Assembly: GCA_947034895.1 (NCBI GenBank)
Contig: OX344763.1
Span: 61,647,093-61,711,092 of the forward strand
Direction of reading: 5' to 3'
From: Rhytidiadelphus loreus
Lineage: Eukaryota; Streptophyta; Bryopsida; Hypnales; Hylocomiaceae
DNA: 64,000 nucleotides
Both the position numbers and the translations under genes were made by a program. This document shows positions 13,977 to 27,176 of this stretch, piece after piece. How positions within the stretch are numbered: the first letter of the stretch is position 1; each line of letters starts with the position of its first letter. A model generated the notes under the pieces. It was not told where the DNA came from. It saw only the letters and a program-made list of their open reading frames with translations, and ran no database searches.

Positions 13977-15912
13977 ATGTGGTGCAAGTTGCAATTCTTC
14001 TTGAATCCAAATATCCAAGAAAATATTCATTTGGTGGTAACATTGGATGCCTTGAATGTCAAACTAGAAATTGATGCACGAACCTTGTGCTGTACTTTCA
14101 TGTCCAAGAAAATTGGACCTCATGAAATTCACCTAAAGAATAATGTCCAAGCATTTGGTTCAAGTTGCAATTCTTCTTCAAACCAATTATCCAAAAAAAT
14201 ATTCATTGGGTGGTAACATTGAATGCCTTGAATGTTAAACTAGAAATTGATGCACGAACCTTGTGCTGTACTTTCATGTCCAAGAAAATTGGACCTCATG
14301 AAATTCACCTAGAGAATAATGTGCAAGCATGTGGTGCAAGTTGCAATTCTTCTTGCATCCAGTTACCCAAAAAAATATTCATTTGGTGGTAACATTGAAT
14401 GCCTTGAATGTTAAACTAGAAATTGATGCACGAACCTTGTGCTGTACTTTCATGTCCAAGAAAATTGGACCTCATGAAATTCACCTAGAGAATAATGTGC
14501 AAGCATGTGGTGCAAGTTGCAATTCTTCTTGAATCCAAATATCCAAAAAAATATTCATTGGGTGGTAACATTGAATGCCTTGAATGTTAAACTAGAAATT
14601 GATGCACGAACCTTGTGCTGTACTTTCATGTCCAAGAAAATTGGACTTCATGAAATTCACCTAAACAATAATGTGCAAGCATGTGGTGCAAGTTGCAATT
14701 CTTCTTCAATCCAAATATCCAAAAATATATTCATTTGGTGGTGACATTGAATGCCTTGAATGTTAAACTAGAAATTGATGCACGAACCTTGTGCTGTACT
14801 TTCAAGTCCAAGAAAATTGGACTTCATGAAATTCACCTAGAGAATAATGTGCAAGCATGTGGTGCAAGTTGCAATTCTTCTTGCATCCAGTTATCCAAAA
14901 AAATATTCATTTGGTGGTAACATTGAATGCCTTGAATGTCAAACTAGAAATTGATGCACGAACCTTGTGCTGTACTTTCATGTCCAAGAAAATTGGACTT
15001 CATGAAATTCACCTAAACAATAATGTGCAAGCATGTGGTGCAAGTTGCAATTCTTCTTCAATCCAAATATCCAAAAAAATATTCATTTGGTGGTGACATT
15101 GAATGCCTTGAATGTTAAACTAGAAATTGATGCACGAACCTTGTGCTGTACTTTCATGTCCAAGAAAATTGGACCTCATGAAATTCACCTAGAGAATAAT
15201 GTGCAAGCATGTGGTGCAAGTTGCAATTCTTCTTGAATCCAAATATCCAAAAAAATATTCATTTGGTGGTAACATTGAATGCCTTGAATGTTAAACTAGA
15301 AATTGATGCACGAACCTTGTGCTGTACTTTCATGTCCAAGAAAATTGGACCTCATGAAATTCACCTAGAGAATAATGTGCAAGCATGTGGTGCAAGTTGC
15401 AATTCTTCTTGAATCCAAATATCCAAAAAAATATTCATTTGGTGGTAACATTGAATGCCTTGAATGTTAAACTAGAAATTGATGCACGAACCTTGTGCTG
15501 TACTTTCAAGTCCAAGAAAATTGGACTTCATGAAATTCACCTAGAGAATAATGTGCAAGCATGTGGTGCAAGTTGCAATTCTTCTTGCATCCAGTTATCC
15601 AAAAAAATATTCATTTGGTGGTAACATTGAATGCCTTGAATGTTAAACTAGAAATTGATGCACGAACCTTGTGCTGTACTTTCATGTCCAAGAAAATTGG
15701 ACTTCATGAAATTCACCTAAACAATAATGTGCAAGCATGTGGTGCAAGTTGCAATTCTTCTTCAATCCAAATATCCAAAAAAATATTCATTCGGTGGTGA
15801 CATTGAATGCCTTGAATGTTAAACTAGAAATTGATGCACGAACCTTGTGCTGTACTTTCATGTCCAAGAAAATTGGACCTCATGAAATTCACCTAGAGAA
15901 TAATGTGCAAGC
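13977..15912 (+). repeat. HOR unit 7, 11 monomers
   Basis: This is a copy of HOR unit 5 at +2,816 bp with several substitutions. The unit at 14857 has TGTCAAAC where its partner at 12041 has TGTTAAAC. It is less similar to its partner than HOR units 8 and 9 are to each other, so this duplication is probably older. Confidence 0.85.
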
Positions 15913-18728
15913 ATGTGGTGCAAGTTGCAATTCTTCTTGAATCCAAATATCCAAGAAAATATTCATTTGGTGGTAACATTGGATGCCTTGAATGTCAAAC
16001 TAGAAATTGATGCACGAACCTTGTGCTGTACTTTCATGTCCAAGAAAATTGGACCTCATGAAATTCACCTAAAGAATAATGTGCAAGCATTTGGTTCAAG
16101 TTGCAATTCTTCTTCAAACCAATTATCCAAAAAAATATTCATTGGGTGGTAACATTGAATGCCTTGAATGTTAAACTAGAAATTGATGCACGAACCTTGT
16201 GCTGTACTTTCATGTCCAAGAAAATTGGACTTCATGAAATTCACCTAGAGAATAATGTGCAAGCATGTGGTGCAAGTTGTAATTCTTCTTGAATCCAAAT
16301 ATCCAAAAAAATATTCATTGGGTGGTAACATTGAATGCCTTGAATGTTAAACTAGAAATTGATGCACGAACCTTGTGCTGTACTTTCAAGTCCAAGAAAA
16401 TTGGACTTCATGAAATTCACCTAGAGAATAATGTGCAAGCATGTGGTGCAAGTTGCAATTCTTCTTGAATCCAAATATCCAAAAAAATATTCATTGGGTG
16501 GTAACATTGAATGCCTTGAATGTTAAACTAGAAATTGATGCACGAACCTTGTGCTGTACTTTCATGTCCAAGAAAATTGGACCTCATAAAATTCACCTAG
16601 AGAATAATGTGCAAGCATGTGGTGCAAGTTGCAATTCTTCTTCAATCCAAATATCCAAAAAAATATTCATTGGGTGGTAACATTGAATGCCTTGAATGTT
16701 AAACTAGAAATTGATGCACGAACCTTGTGCTGTACTTTCATGTCCAAGAGTATTGGACTTCATGAAATTCACCTAGAGAATAATGTGCAAGCATGTGGTG
16801 CAAGTTGCAATTCTTCTTGCATCCAGTTATCCAAAAAAATATTCATTCGGTGGTAACATTGAATGCCTTGAATGTTAAACTAGAAATTGATGCACGAACC
16901 TTGTGCTGTACTTTCATGTCCAAGAAAATTGGACTTTATGAAATTCACCTAGAGAATAATGTGCAAGCATGTGGTGCAAGTTGCAATTCTTCTTGAATCC
17001 AAATATCCAAAAAAATATTCATTTGGTGGTAACATTGAATGCCTTGAATGTTAAACTAGAAATTGATGCACGAACCTTGTGCTGTACTTTCATGTCCAAG
17101 AAAATTGGACTTAATGAAATTCACCTACAGAATAATGTGCAAGCATGTGGTGCAAGTTGCAATTCTTCTTGAATCCAAATATCCAAAAAAATATTCATTT
17201 GGTGGTAACATTGAATGCCTTGAATGTTAAACTAGAAATTGATGCACGAACCTTGTGCTGTACTTTCATGTCCAAGAAAATTGGACCTCATGAAATTCAC
17301 CTAGAGAATAATGTGCAAGCATGTGGTGCAAGTTGCAATTCTTCTTGAATCCAAATATCCAAGAAAATATTCATTTGGTGGTAACATTGAATGCCTTGAA
17401 TGTTAAACTAGAAATTGATGCACGAACCTTGTGCTGTACTTTCATGTCCAAGAAAATTGGACCTCATGAAATTCACCTAAAGACTAATGTGCAAGCATGT
17501 GGTTCAAGTTGCAATTCTTCTTCAAACCAATTATCCAAAAAAATATTCATTTGGTGGTAACATTGAATGCCTTGAATGTTAAACTAGAAATTGATGCACG
17601 AACCTTGTGCTGTACTTTCATGTCCAAGAAAATTGGACTTCATGAAATTCACCTAGAGAATAATGTGCAAGCATGTGGTGCAAGTTGCAATTCTTCTTGA
17701 ATCCAAATATCCAAAAAAATATTCATTGGGTGGTAACATTGAATGCCTTGAATGTTAAACTAGAAATTGATGCACGAACCTTCTGCTGTACTTTCATGTC
17801 CAAGAAAATTGGACCTCATGAAATTCACCTAAACAATAATGTGCAAGCATGTGGTGCAAGTTGCAATTCTTCTTCAATCCAAATATCCAAAAAAATATTC
17901 ATTTGGTGGTGACATTGAATGCCTTGAATGTTAAACTAGAAATTGATGCACGAACCTTGTGTTGTATTTTCATGTCCAAGAAAATTGGACTTCATGAAAT
18001 TCACCTAAACAATAATGTGCAAGCATGTGGTGCAAGTTGCAATTCTTCTTCAATCCAAATATCCAAAAAAATATTCATTGGGTGGTAACATTGAATGCCT
18101 TGAATGTTAAACTAGAAATTGATGCACGAACCTTGTGCTGTATTTTCATGTCCAAGAAAATTGGACTTCATGAAATTCACCTAAACAATAATGTGCAAGC
18201 ATGTGGTGCAAGTTGCAATTCTTCTTCAATCCAAATATCCAAAAAAATATTCATTTGGTGGTGACATTGAATGCCTTGAATGTTAAACTAGAAATTGATG
18301 CACGAACCTTGTGCTGTACTTTCAAGTCCAAGAAAATTGGACTTCATGAAATTCACCTAGAGAATAATGTGCAAGCATGTGGTGCAAGTTGCAATTCTTC
18401 TTGCATCCAGTTATCCAAAAAAATATTCATTTGGTGGTAACATTGAATGCCTTGAATGTTAAACTAGAAATTGATGCACGAACCTTGTGCTGTACTTTCA
18501 TGTCCAAGAAAATTGGACTTCATGAAATTCACCTAAACAATAATGTGCAAGCATGTGGTGCAAGTTGCAATTCTTCTTCAATCCAAATATCCAAAAAAAT
18601 ATTCATTTGGTGGTGACATTGAATGCCTTGAATGTTAAACTAGAAATTGATGCACGAACCTTGTGCTGTACTTTCATGTCCAAGAAAATTGGACCTCATG
18701 AAATTCACCTAGAGAATAATGTGCAAGC
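15913..18728 (+). repeat. HOR unit 8, 16 monomers (copy 1)
   Basis: By eye, 15,793-18,770 matches 18,609-21,586 at an offset of 2,816 bp. One difference was noticed (T at 17,962, C at 20,778). Shared private changes include AGTTGTAATTC near 16,279, CCTCATAAAATTC near 16,588, CAAGAGTATTGG near 16,750, GGACTTAATG near 17,112 and CCTACAGAATAATG near 17,128. These rule out chance similarity between monomers. Confidence 0.9.
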
Positions 18729-21700
18729 ATGTGGTGCAAGTTGCAATTCTTCTTGAATCCAAATATCCAAGAAAATATTCATTTGGTGGTAACATTGGAT
18801 GCCTTGAATGTCAAACTAGAAATTGATGCACGAACCTTGTGCTGTACTTTCATGTCCAAGAAAATTGGACCTCATGAAATTCACCTAAAGAATAATGTGC
18901 AAGCATTTGGTTCAAGTTGCAATTCTTCTTCAAACCAATTATCCAAAAAAATATTCATTGGGTGGTAACATTGAATGCCTTGAATGTTAAACTAGAAATT
19001 GATGCACGAACCTTGTGCTGTACTTTCATGTCCAAGAAAATTGGACTTCATGAAATTCACCTAGAGAATAATGTGCAAGCATGTGGTGCAAGTTGTAATT
19101 CTTCTTGAATCCAAATATCCAAAAAAATATTCATTGGGTGGTAACATTGAATGCCTTGAATGTTAAACTAGAAATTGATGCACGAACCTTGTGCTGTACT
19201 TTCAAGTCCAAGAAAATTGGACTTCATGAAATTCACCTAGAGAATAATGTGCAAGCATGTGGTGCAAGTTGCAATTCTTCTTGAATCCAAATATCCAAAA
19301 AAATATTCATTGGGTGGTAACATTGAATGCCTTGAATGTTAAACTAGAAATTGATGCACGAACCTTGTGCTGTACTTTCATGTCCAAGAAAATTGGACCT
19401 CATAAAATTCACCTAGAGAATAATGTGCAAGCATGTGGTGCAAGTTGCAATTCTTCTTCAATCCAAATATCCAAAAAAATATTCATTGGGTGGTAACATT
19501 GAATGCCTTGAATGTTAAACTAGAAATTGATGCACGAACCTTGTGCTGTACTTTCATGTCCAAGAGTATTGGACTTCATGAAATTCACCTAGAGAATAAT
19601 GTGCAAGCATGTGGTGCAAGTTGCAATTCTTCTTGCATCCAGTTATCCAAAAAAATATTCATTCGGTGGTAACATTGAATGCCTTGAATGTTAAACTAGA
19701 AATTGATGCACGAACCTTGTGCTGTACTTTCATGTCCAAGAAAATTGGACTTTATGAAATTCACCTAGAGAATAATGTGCAAGCATGTGGTGCAAGTTGC
19801 AATTCTTCTTGAATCCAAATATCCAAAAAAATATTCATTTGGTGGTAACATTGAATGCCTTGAATGTTAAACTAGAAATTGATGCACGAACCTTGTGCTG
19901 TACTTTCATGTCCAAGAAAATTGGACTTAATGAAATTCACCTACAGAATAATGTGCAAGCATGTGGTGCAAGTTGCAATTCTTCTTGAATCCAAATATCC
20001 AAAAAAATATTCATTTGGTGGTAACATTGAATGCCTTGAATGTTAAACTAGAAATTGATGCACGAACCTTGTGCTGTACTTTCATGTCCAAGAAAATTGG
20101 ACCTCATGAAATTCACCTAGAGAATAATGTGCAAGCATGTGGTGCAAGTTGCAATTCTTCTTGAATCCAAATATCCAAGAAAATATTCATTTGGTGGTAA
20201 CATTGAATGCCTTGAATGTTAAACTAGAAATTGATGCACGAACCTTGTGCTGTACTTTCATGTCCAAGAAAATTGGACCTCATGAAATTCACCTAAAGAC
20301 TAATGTGCAAGCATGTGGTTCAAGTTGCAATTCTTCTTCAAACCAATTATCCAAAAAAATATTCATTTGGTGGTAACATTGAATGCCTTGAATGTTAAAC
20401 TAGAAATTGATGCACGAACCTTGTGCTGTACTTTCATGTCCAAGAAAATTGGACTTCATGAAATTCACCTAGAGAATAATGTGCAAGCATGTGGTGCAAG
20501 TTGCAATTCTTCTTGAATCCAAATATCCAAAAAAATATTCATTGGGTGGTAACATTGAATGCCTTGAATGTTAAACTAGAAATTGATGCACGAACCTTCT
20601 GCTGTACTTTCATGTCCAAGAAAATTGGACCTCATGAAATTCACCTAAACAATAATGTGCAAGCATGTGGTGCAAGTTGCAATTCTTCTTCAATCCAAAT
20701 ATCCAAAAAAATATTCATTTGGTGGTGACATTGAATGCCTTGAATGTTAAACTAGAAATTGATGCACGAACCTTGTGCTGTATTTTCATGTCCAAGAAAA
20801 TTGGACTTCATGAAATTCACCTAAACAATAATGTGCAAGCATGTGGTGCAAGTTGCAATTCTTCTTCAATCCAAATATCCAAAAAAATATTCATTGGGTG
20901 GTAACATTGAATGCCTTGAATGTTAAACTAGAAATTGATGCACGAACCTTGTGCTGTATTTTCATGTCCAAGAAAATTGGACTTCATGAAATTCACCTAA
21001 ACAATAATGTGCAAGCATGTGGTGCAAGTTGCAATTCTTCTTCAATCCAAATATCCAAAAAAATATTCATTTGGTGGTGACATTGAATGCCTTGAATGTT
21101 AAACTAGAAATTGATGCACGAACCTTGTGCTGTACTTTCAAGTCCAAGAAAATTGGACTTCATGAAATTCACCTAGAGAATAATGTGCAAGCATGTGGTG
21201 CAAGTTGCAATTCTTCTTGCATCCAGTTATCCAAAAAAATATTCATTTGGTGGTAACATTGAATGCCTTGAATGTTAAACTAGAAATTGATGCACGAACC
21301 TTGTGCTGTACTTTCATGTCCAAGAAAATTGGACTTCATGAAATTCACCTAAACAATAATGTGCAAGCATGTGGTGCAAGTTGCAATTCTTCTTCAATCC
21401 AAATATCCAAAAAAATATTCATTTGGTGGTGACATTGAATGCCTTGAATGTTAAACTAGAAATTGATGCACGAACCTTGTGCTGTACTTTCATGTCCAAG
21501 AAAATTGGACCTCATGAAATTCACCTAGAGAATAATGTGCAAGCATGTGGTGCAAGTTGCAATTCTTCTTGAATCCAAATATCCAAAAAAATATTCATTT
21601 GGTGGTAACATTGAATGCCTTGAATGTTAAACTAGAAATTGATGCACGAACCTTGTGCTGTACTTTCATGTCCAAGAAAATTGGACCTCATGAAATTCAC

Positions 21701-21896
21701 CTAGAGAATAATGTGCAAGCATGTGGTGCAAGTTGCAATTCTTCTTGAATCCAAATATCCAAAAAAATATTCATTCGGTGGTGACATTGAATGCCTTGAA
21801 TGTTAAACTAGAAATTGATGCACGAACCTTGTGCTGTACTTTCATGTCCAAGAAAATTGGACCTCATGAAATTCACCTAGAGAATAATGTGCAAGC
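18729..21896 (+). repeat. HOR unit 9, 18 monomers (copy 2 plus two)
   Basis: This repeats the 16 units of HOR unit 8 almost base for base, then adds two monomers (21545 and 21721) before the next marker. The marker interval therefore grew from 16 to 18. It shows directly how the higher-order period changes by whole monomers between neighbours. Confidence 0.9.
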
Positions 21897-24712
21897 ATGT
21901 GGTGCAAGTTGCAATTCTTCTTGAATCCAAATATCCAAGAAAATATTCATTTGGTGGTAACATTGGATGCCTTGAATGTCAAACTAGAAATTGATGCACG
22001 AACCTTGTGCTGTACTTTCATGTCCAAGAAAATTGGACCTCATGAAATTCACCTAAAGAATAATGTGCAAGCATTTGGTTCAAGTTGCAATTCTTCTTCA
22101 AACCAATTATCCAAAAAAATATTCATTGGGTGGTAACATTGAATGCCTTGAATGTTAAACTAGAAATTGATGCACGAACCTTGTGCTGTACTTTCATGTC
22201 CAAGAAAATTGGACTTCATGAAATTCACCTAGAGAATAATGTGCAAGCATGTGGTGCAAGTTGTAATTCTTCTTGAATCCAAATATCCAAAAAAATATTC
22301 ATTGGGTGGTAACATTGAATGCCTTGAATGTTAAACTAGAAATTGATGCACGAACCTTGTGCTGTACTTTCATGTCCAAGAAAATTGGACTTCATGAAAT
22401 TCACCTACAGAATAATGTGCAAGCATGTGGTGCAAGTTGCAATTCTTCTTGAATCCAAATATCCAAAAAAATATTCATTTGGTGGTAACATTGAATGCCT
22501 TGAATGTTAAACTAGAAATTGATGCACGAACCTTGTGCTGTACTTTCATGTCCAAGAAAATTGGACCTCATGAAATTCACCTAGAGAATAATGTGCAAGC
22601 ATGTGGTGCAAGTTGCAATTCTTCTTGAATCCAAATATCCAAGAAAATATTCATTTGGTGGTAACATTGAATGCCTTGAATGTTAAACTAGAAATTGATG
22701 CACGAACCTTGTGCTGTACTTTCATGTCCAAGAAAATTGGACCTCATGAAATTCACCTAAAGACTAATGTGCAAGCATGTGGTCCAAGTTGCAATTCTTC
22801 TTCAAACCAATTATCCAAAAAAATATTCATTTGGTGGTAACATTGAATGCCTTGAATGTTAAACTAGAAATTGATGCACGAACCTTGTGCTGTACTTTCA
22901 TGTCCAAGAATATTGGACTTCATGAAATTCACCTAGAGAATAATGTGCAAGCATGTGGTGCAAGTTGCAATTCTTCTTGAATCCAAATATCCAAAAAAAT
23001 ATTCATTGGGTGGTAACATTGTATGCCTTGAATGTTAAACTAGAAATTGATGCACGAACCTTCTGCTGTACTTTCATGTCCAAGAAAATTGGACCTCATG
23101 AAATTCACCTAAAGAATAATGTGCAAGCATGTGGTGCAAGTTGCAATTCTTCTTGAATCCAAACATCCAAGAAAATATTCATTTGGTGGTAACTTTGAAT
23201 GCCTTGAATGTTAAACTAGAAATTGATGCACGAACCTTGTGCTGTACTTTCATGTCCAAGAAAATTGGACTTCATGAAATTCACCTAAAGAATAATGTGC
23301 AAGCATGTGGTGCAAGTTGCAATTCTTCTTCAATCCAAATATCCAAGAAAATTTTCATTCGGTGGTAACATTGAATGCCTTGAATGTTAAACTAGAAATT
23401 GGTGCACGAACCTTGTGCTGTACTTTCATGTCTAAGAAAATTGGACCTCATGAAATTCACCTAAAGAATAATGTGCAAGCATGTGGTGCAAGTTGCAATT
23501 CTTCTTGCATCCAGTTATCCAAAAAAATATTCATTCGGTGGTAACATTGAATGCCTTGAATGTTAAACTAGAAATTGATGCACGAACCTTGTGCTGTACT
23601 TTCATGTCCAAGAGAATTGGACTTCATGAAATTCACCTAGAGAATAATGTGCAAGCATGTGGTGCAAGTTGCAATTCTTCTTGCATCCAGTTATCCAAAA
23701 AAATATTCATTTGGTGGTAACATTGAATGCCTTGAATGTTAAAGTAGAAATTGATGCACGAACCTTGTGCTGTACTTTCATGTCCAAGAAAATTGGACTT
23801 CATGAAATTCACCTAAAGAATAATGTGCAAGCATGTGGTGCAAGTTGCAATTCTTCTTCAAACCAATTATCCAAAAAAATATTCATTGGGTGGTAACATT
23901 GAATGCCTTGAATGTTAAACTAGAAATTGATGCACGAACCTTGTGCTGTACTTTCATGTCCAAGAAAATTGGACCTCATGAAATTCACCTAAAGAATAAT
24001 GTGCAAGCATGTGGTGCAAGTTGCAATTCTTCTTGAATCCAAATATCCAAAAAAATATTCATTTGGTGGTAACATTGAATGCCTTGAATGTTAAACTAGA
24101 AATTGATGCACGAACCTTGTGCTGTACTTTCAAGTCCAAGAAAATTGGACTTCATGAAATTCACCTAGAGAATAATGTGCAAGCATGTGGTGCAAGTTGC
24201 AATTCTTCTTGCATCCAGTTATCCAAAAAAATATTCATTTGGTGGTAACATTGAATGCCTTGAATGTTAAACTAGAAATTGATGCACGAACCTTGTGCTG
24301 TACTTTCATGTCCAAGAAAATTGGACTTCATGAAATTCACCTAAACAATAATGTGCAAGCATGTGGTGCAAGTTGCAATTCTTCTTGAATCCAAATATCC
24401 AAAAAAATATTCATTTGGTGGTGACATTGAATGCCTTGAATGTTAAACTAGAAATTGATGCACGAACCTTGTGCTGTACTTTCATGTCCAAGAAAATTGG
24501 ACCTCATGAAATTCACCTAGAGAATAATGTGCAAGCATGTGGTGCAAGTTGCAATTCTTCTTGAATCCAAATATCCAAAAAAATATTCATTCGGTGGTGA
24601 CATTGAATGCCTTGAATGTTAAACTAGAAATTGATGCACGAACCTTGTGCTGTACTTTCATGTCCAAGAAAATTGGACCTCATGAAATTCACCTAGAGAA
24701 TAATGTGCAAGC
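21897..24712 (+). repeat. HOR unit 10, 16 monomers
   Basis: The first eight or nine units recur in HOR unit 11 at +2,816 bp, including AAACATCC with GTAACTTTG (23129), AAAATTTTCATTCGG (23305) and CATGTCTAAG (23305). Private changes include GGTCCAAG near 22,783 and CATTGTATGCC near 23,022. The second half (from 24009) resembles the units at 13449 onward, so this unit is a composite of two sources. Confidence 0.8.
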
Positions 24713-27176
24713 ATGTGGTGCAAGTTGCAATTCTTCTTGAATCCAAATATCCAAGAAAATATTCATTTGGTGGTAACATTGGATGCCTTGAATGTCAAAC
24801 TAGAAATTGATGCACGAACCTTGTGCTGTACTTTCATGTCCAAGAAAATTGGACCTCATGAAATTCACCTAAAGAATAATGTGCAAGCATTTGGTTCAAG
24901 TTGCAATTCTTCTTCAAACCAATTATCCCAAAAAATATTCATTGGGTGGTAACATTGAATGCCTTGAATGTTAAACTAGAAATTGATGCACGAACCTTGT
25001 GCTGTACTTTCATGTCCAAGAAAATTGGACTTCATGAAATTCACCTAGAGAATAATGTGCAAGCATGTGGTGCAAGTTGTAATTCTTCTTGAATCCAAAT
25101 ATCCAAAAAAATATTCATTGGGTGGTAACATTGAATGCCTTGAATGTTAAACTAGAAATTGATGCACGAACCTTGTGCTGTACTTTCATGTCCAAGAAAA
25201 TTGGACTTCATGAAATTCACCTACAGAATAATGTGCAAGCATGTGGTGCAAGTTGCAATTCTTCTTGAATCCAAATATCCAAAAAAATATTCATTTGGTG
25301 GTAACATTGAATGCCTTGAATGTTAAACTAGAAATTGATGCACGAACCTTGTGCTGTACTTTCATGTCCAAGAAAATTGGACCTCATGAAATTCACCTAG
25401 AGAATAATGTGCAAGCATGTGGTGCAAGTTGCAATTCTTCTTGAATCCAAATATCCAAGAAAATATTCATTTGGTGGTAACATTGAATGCCTTGAATGTT
25501 AAACTAGAAATTGATGCACGAACCTTGTGCTGTACTTTCATGTCCAAGAAAATTGGACCTCATGAAATTCACCTAAAGACTAATGTGCAAGCATGTGGTT
25601 CAAGTTGCAATTCTTCTTCAAACCAATTATCCAAAGAAATATTCATTTGGTGGTAACATTGAATGCCTTGAATGTTAAACTAGAAATTGATGCACGAACC
25701 TTGTGCTGTACTTTCATGTCCAAGAAAATTGGACTTCATGAAATTCACCTAGAGAATAATGTGCAAGCATGTGGTGCAAGTTGCAATTCTTCTTGAATCC
25801 AAATATCTAAAAAAATATTCATTGGGTGGTAACATTGAATGCCTTGAATGTTAAACTAGAAATTGATGCACGAACCTTCTGCTGTACTTTCATGTCCAAG
25901 AAAATTGGACCTCATGAAATTCACCTAAAGAATAATGTGCAAGCATGTGGTGCAAGTTGCAATTCTTCTTGAATCCAAACATCCAAGAAAATATTCATTT
26001 GGTGGTAACTTTGAATGCCTTGAATGTTAAACTAGAAATTGATGCACGAACCTTGTGCTGTACTTTCATGTCCAAGAAAATTGGACTTCATGAAATTCAC
26101 CTAAAGAATAATGTGCAAGCATGTGGTGCAAGTTGCAATTCTTCTTCAATCCAAATATCCAAGAAAATTTTCATTCGGTGGTAACATTGAATGCCTTGAA
26201 TGTTAAACTAGAAATTGGTGCACGAACCTTGTGCTGTACTTTCATGTCTAAGAAAATTGGACCTCATGAAATTCACCTAAAGAATAATGTGCAAGCATGT
26301 GGTGCAAGTTGCAATTCTTCTTGCATCCAGTTATCCAAAAAAATATTCATTTGGTGGTAACATTGAATGCCTTGAATGTTAAACTAGAAATTGATGCACG
26401 AACCTTGTGCTGTACTTTCATGTCCAAGAAAATTGGACTTCATGAAATTCACCTAGTGAATAATGTGCAAGCATGTGGTGCAAGTTGCAATTCTTCTTGA
26501 ATCCAAATATCCAAAAAAATATTCATTGGGTGGTAACATTGAATGCCTTGAATGTTAAACTAGAAATTGATGCACGAACCTTGTGCTGTACTTTCATGTC
26601 CAAGAAAATTGGACTTCATGAAATTCACCTAAACAATAATGTGCAAGCATGTGGTGCAAGTTGCAATTCTTCTTCAATCCAAATATCCAAAAAAATATTC
26701 ATTTGGTGGTGACATTGAATGCCTTGAATGTTAAACTAGAAATTGATGCACGAACCTTGTGCTGTACTTTCATGTCCAAGAAAATTGGACCTCATGAAAT
26801 TCACCTAGAGAATAATGTGCAAGCATGTGGTGCAAGTTGCAATTCTTCTTGCATCCAGTTATCCAAAAAAATATTCATTGGGTGGTAACATTGAATGCCT
26901 TGAATGCTAAACTAGAAATTGATGCACGAACCTTGTGCTGTACTTTCATGTCCAAGAAAATTGGACTTCATGAAATTCACCTAAACAATAATGTGCAAGC
27001 ATGTGGTGCAAGTTGCAATTCTTCTTCAATCCAAATATCCAAAAAAATATTCATTTGGTGGTGACATTGAATGCCTTGAATGTTAAACTAGAAATTGATG
27101 CACGAACCTTGTGCTGTACTTTCATGTCCAAGAAAATTGGACCTCATGAAATTCACCTAGAGAATAATGTGCAAGC
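24713..27176 (+). repeat. HOR unit 11, 14 monomers
   Basis: The first half copies HOR unit 10. From about 26,011 the block is the first copy of a 15-monomer duplication (26,011-28,708 matching 28,651-31,348). The marker unit leads into ATTATCCCAAAAAAT (near 24,927), a private change in the A tract. CCTAGTGAATAATG in the unit at 26297 is shared only with 28937. Confidence 0.8.
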
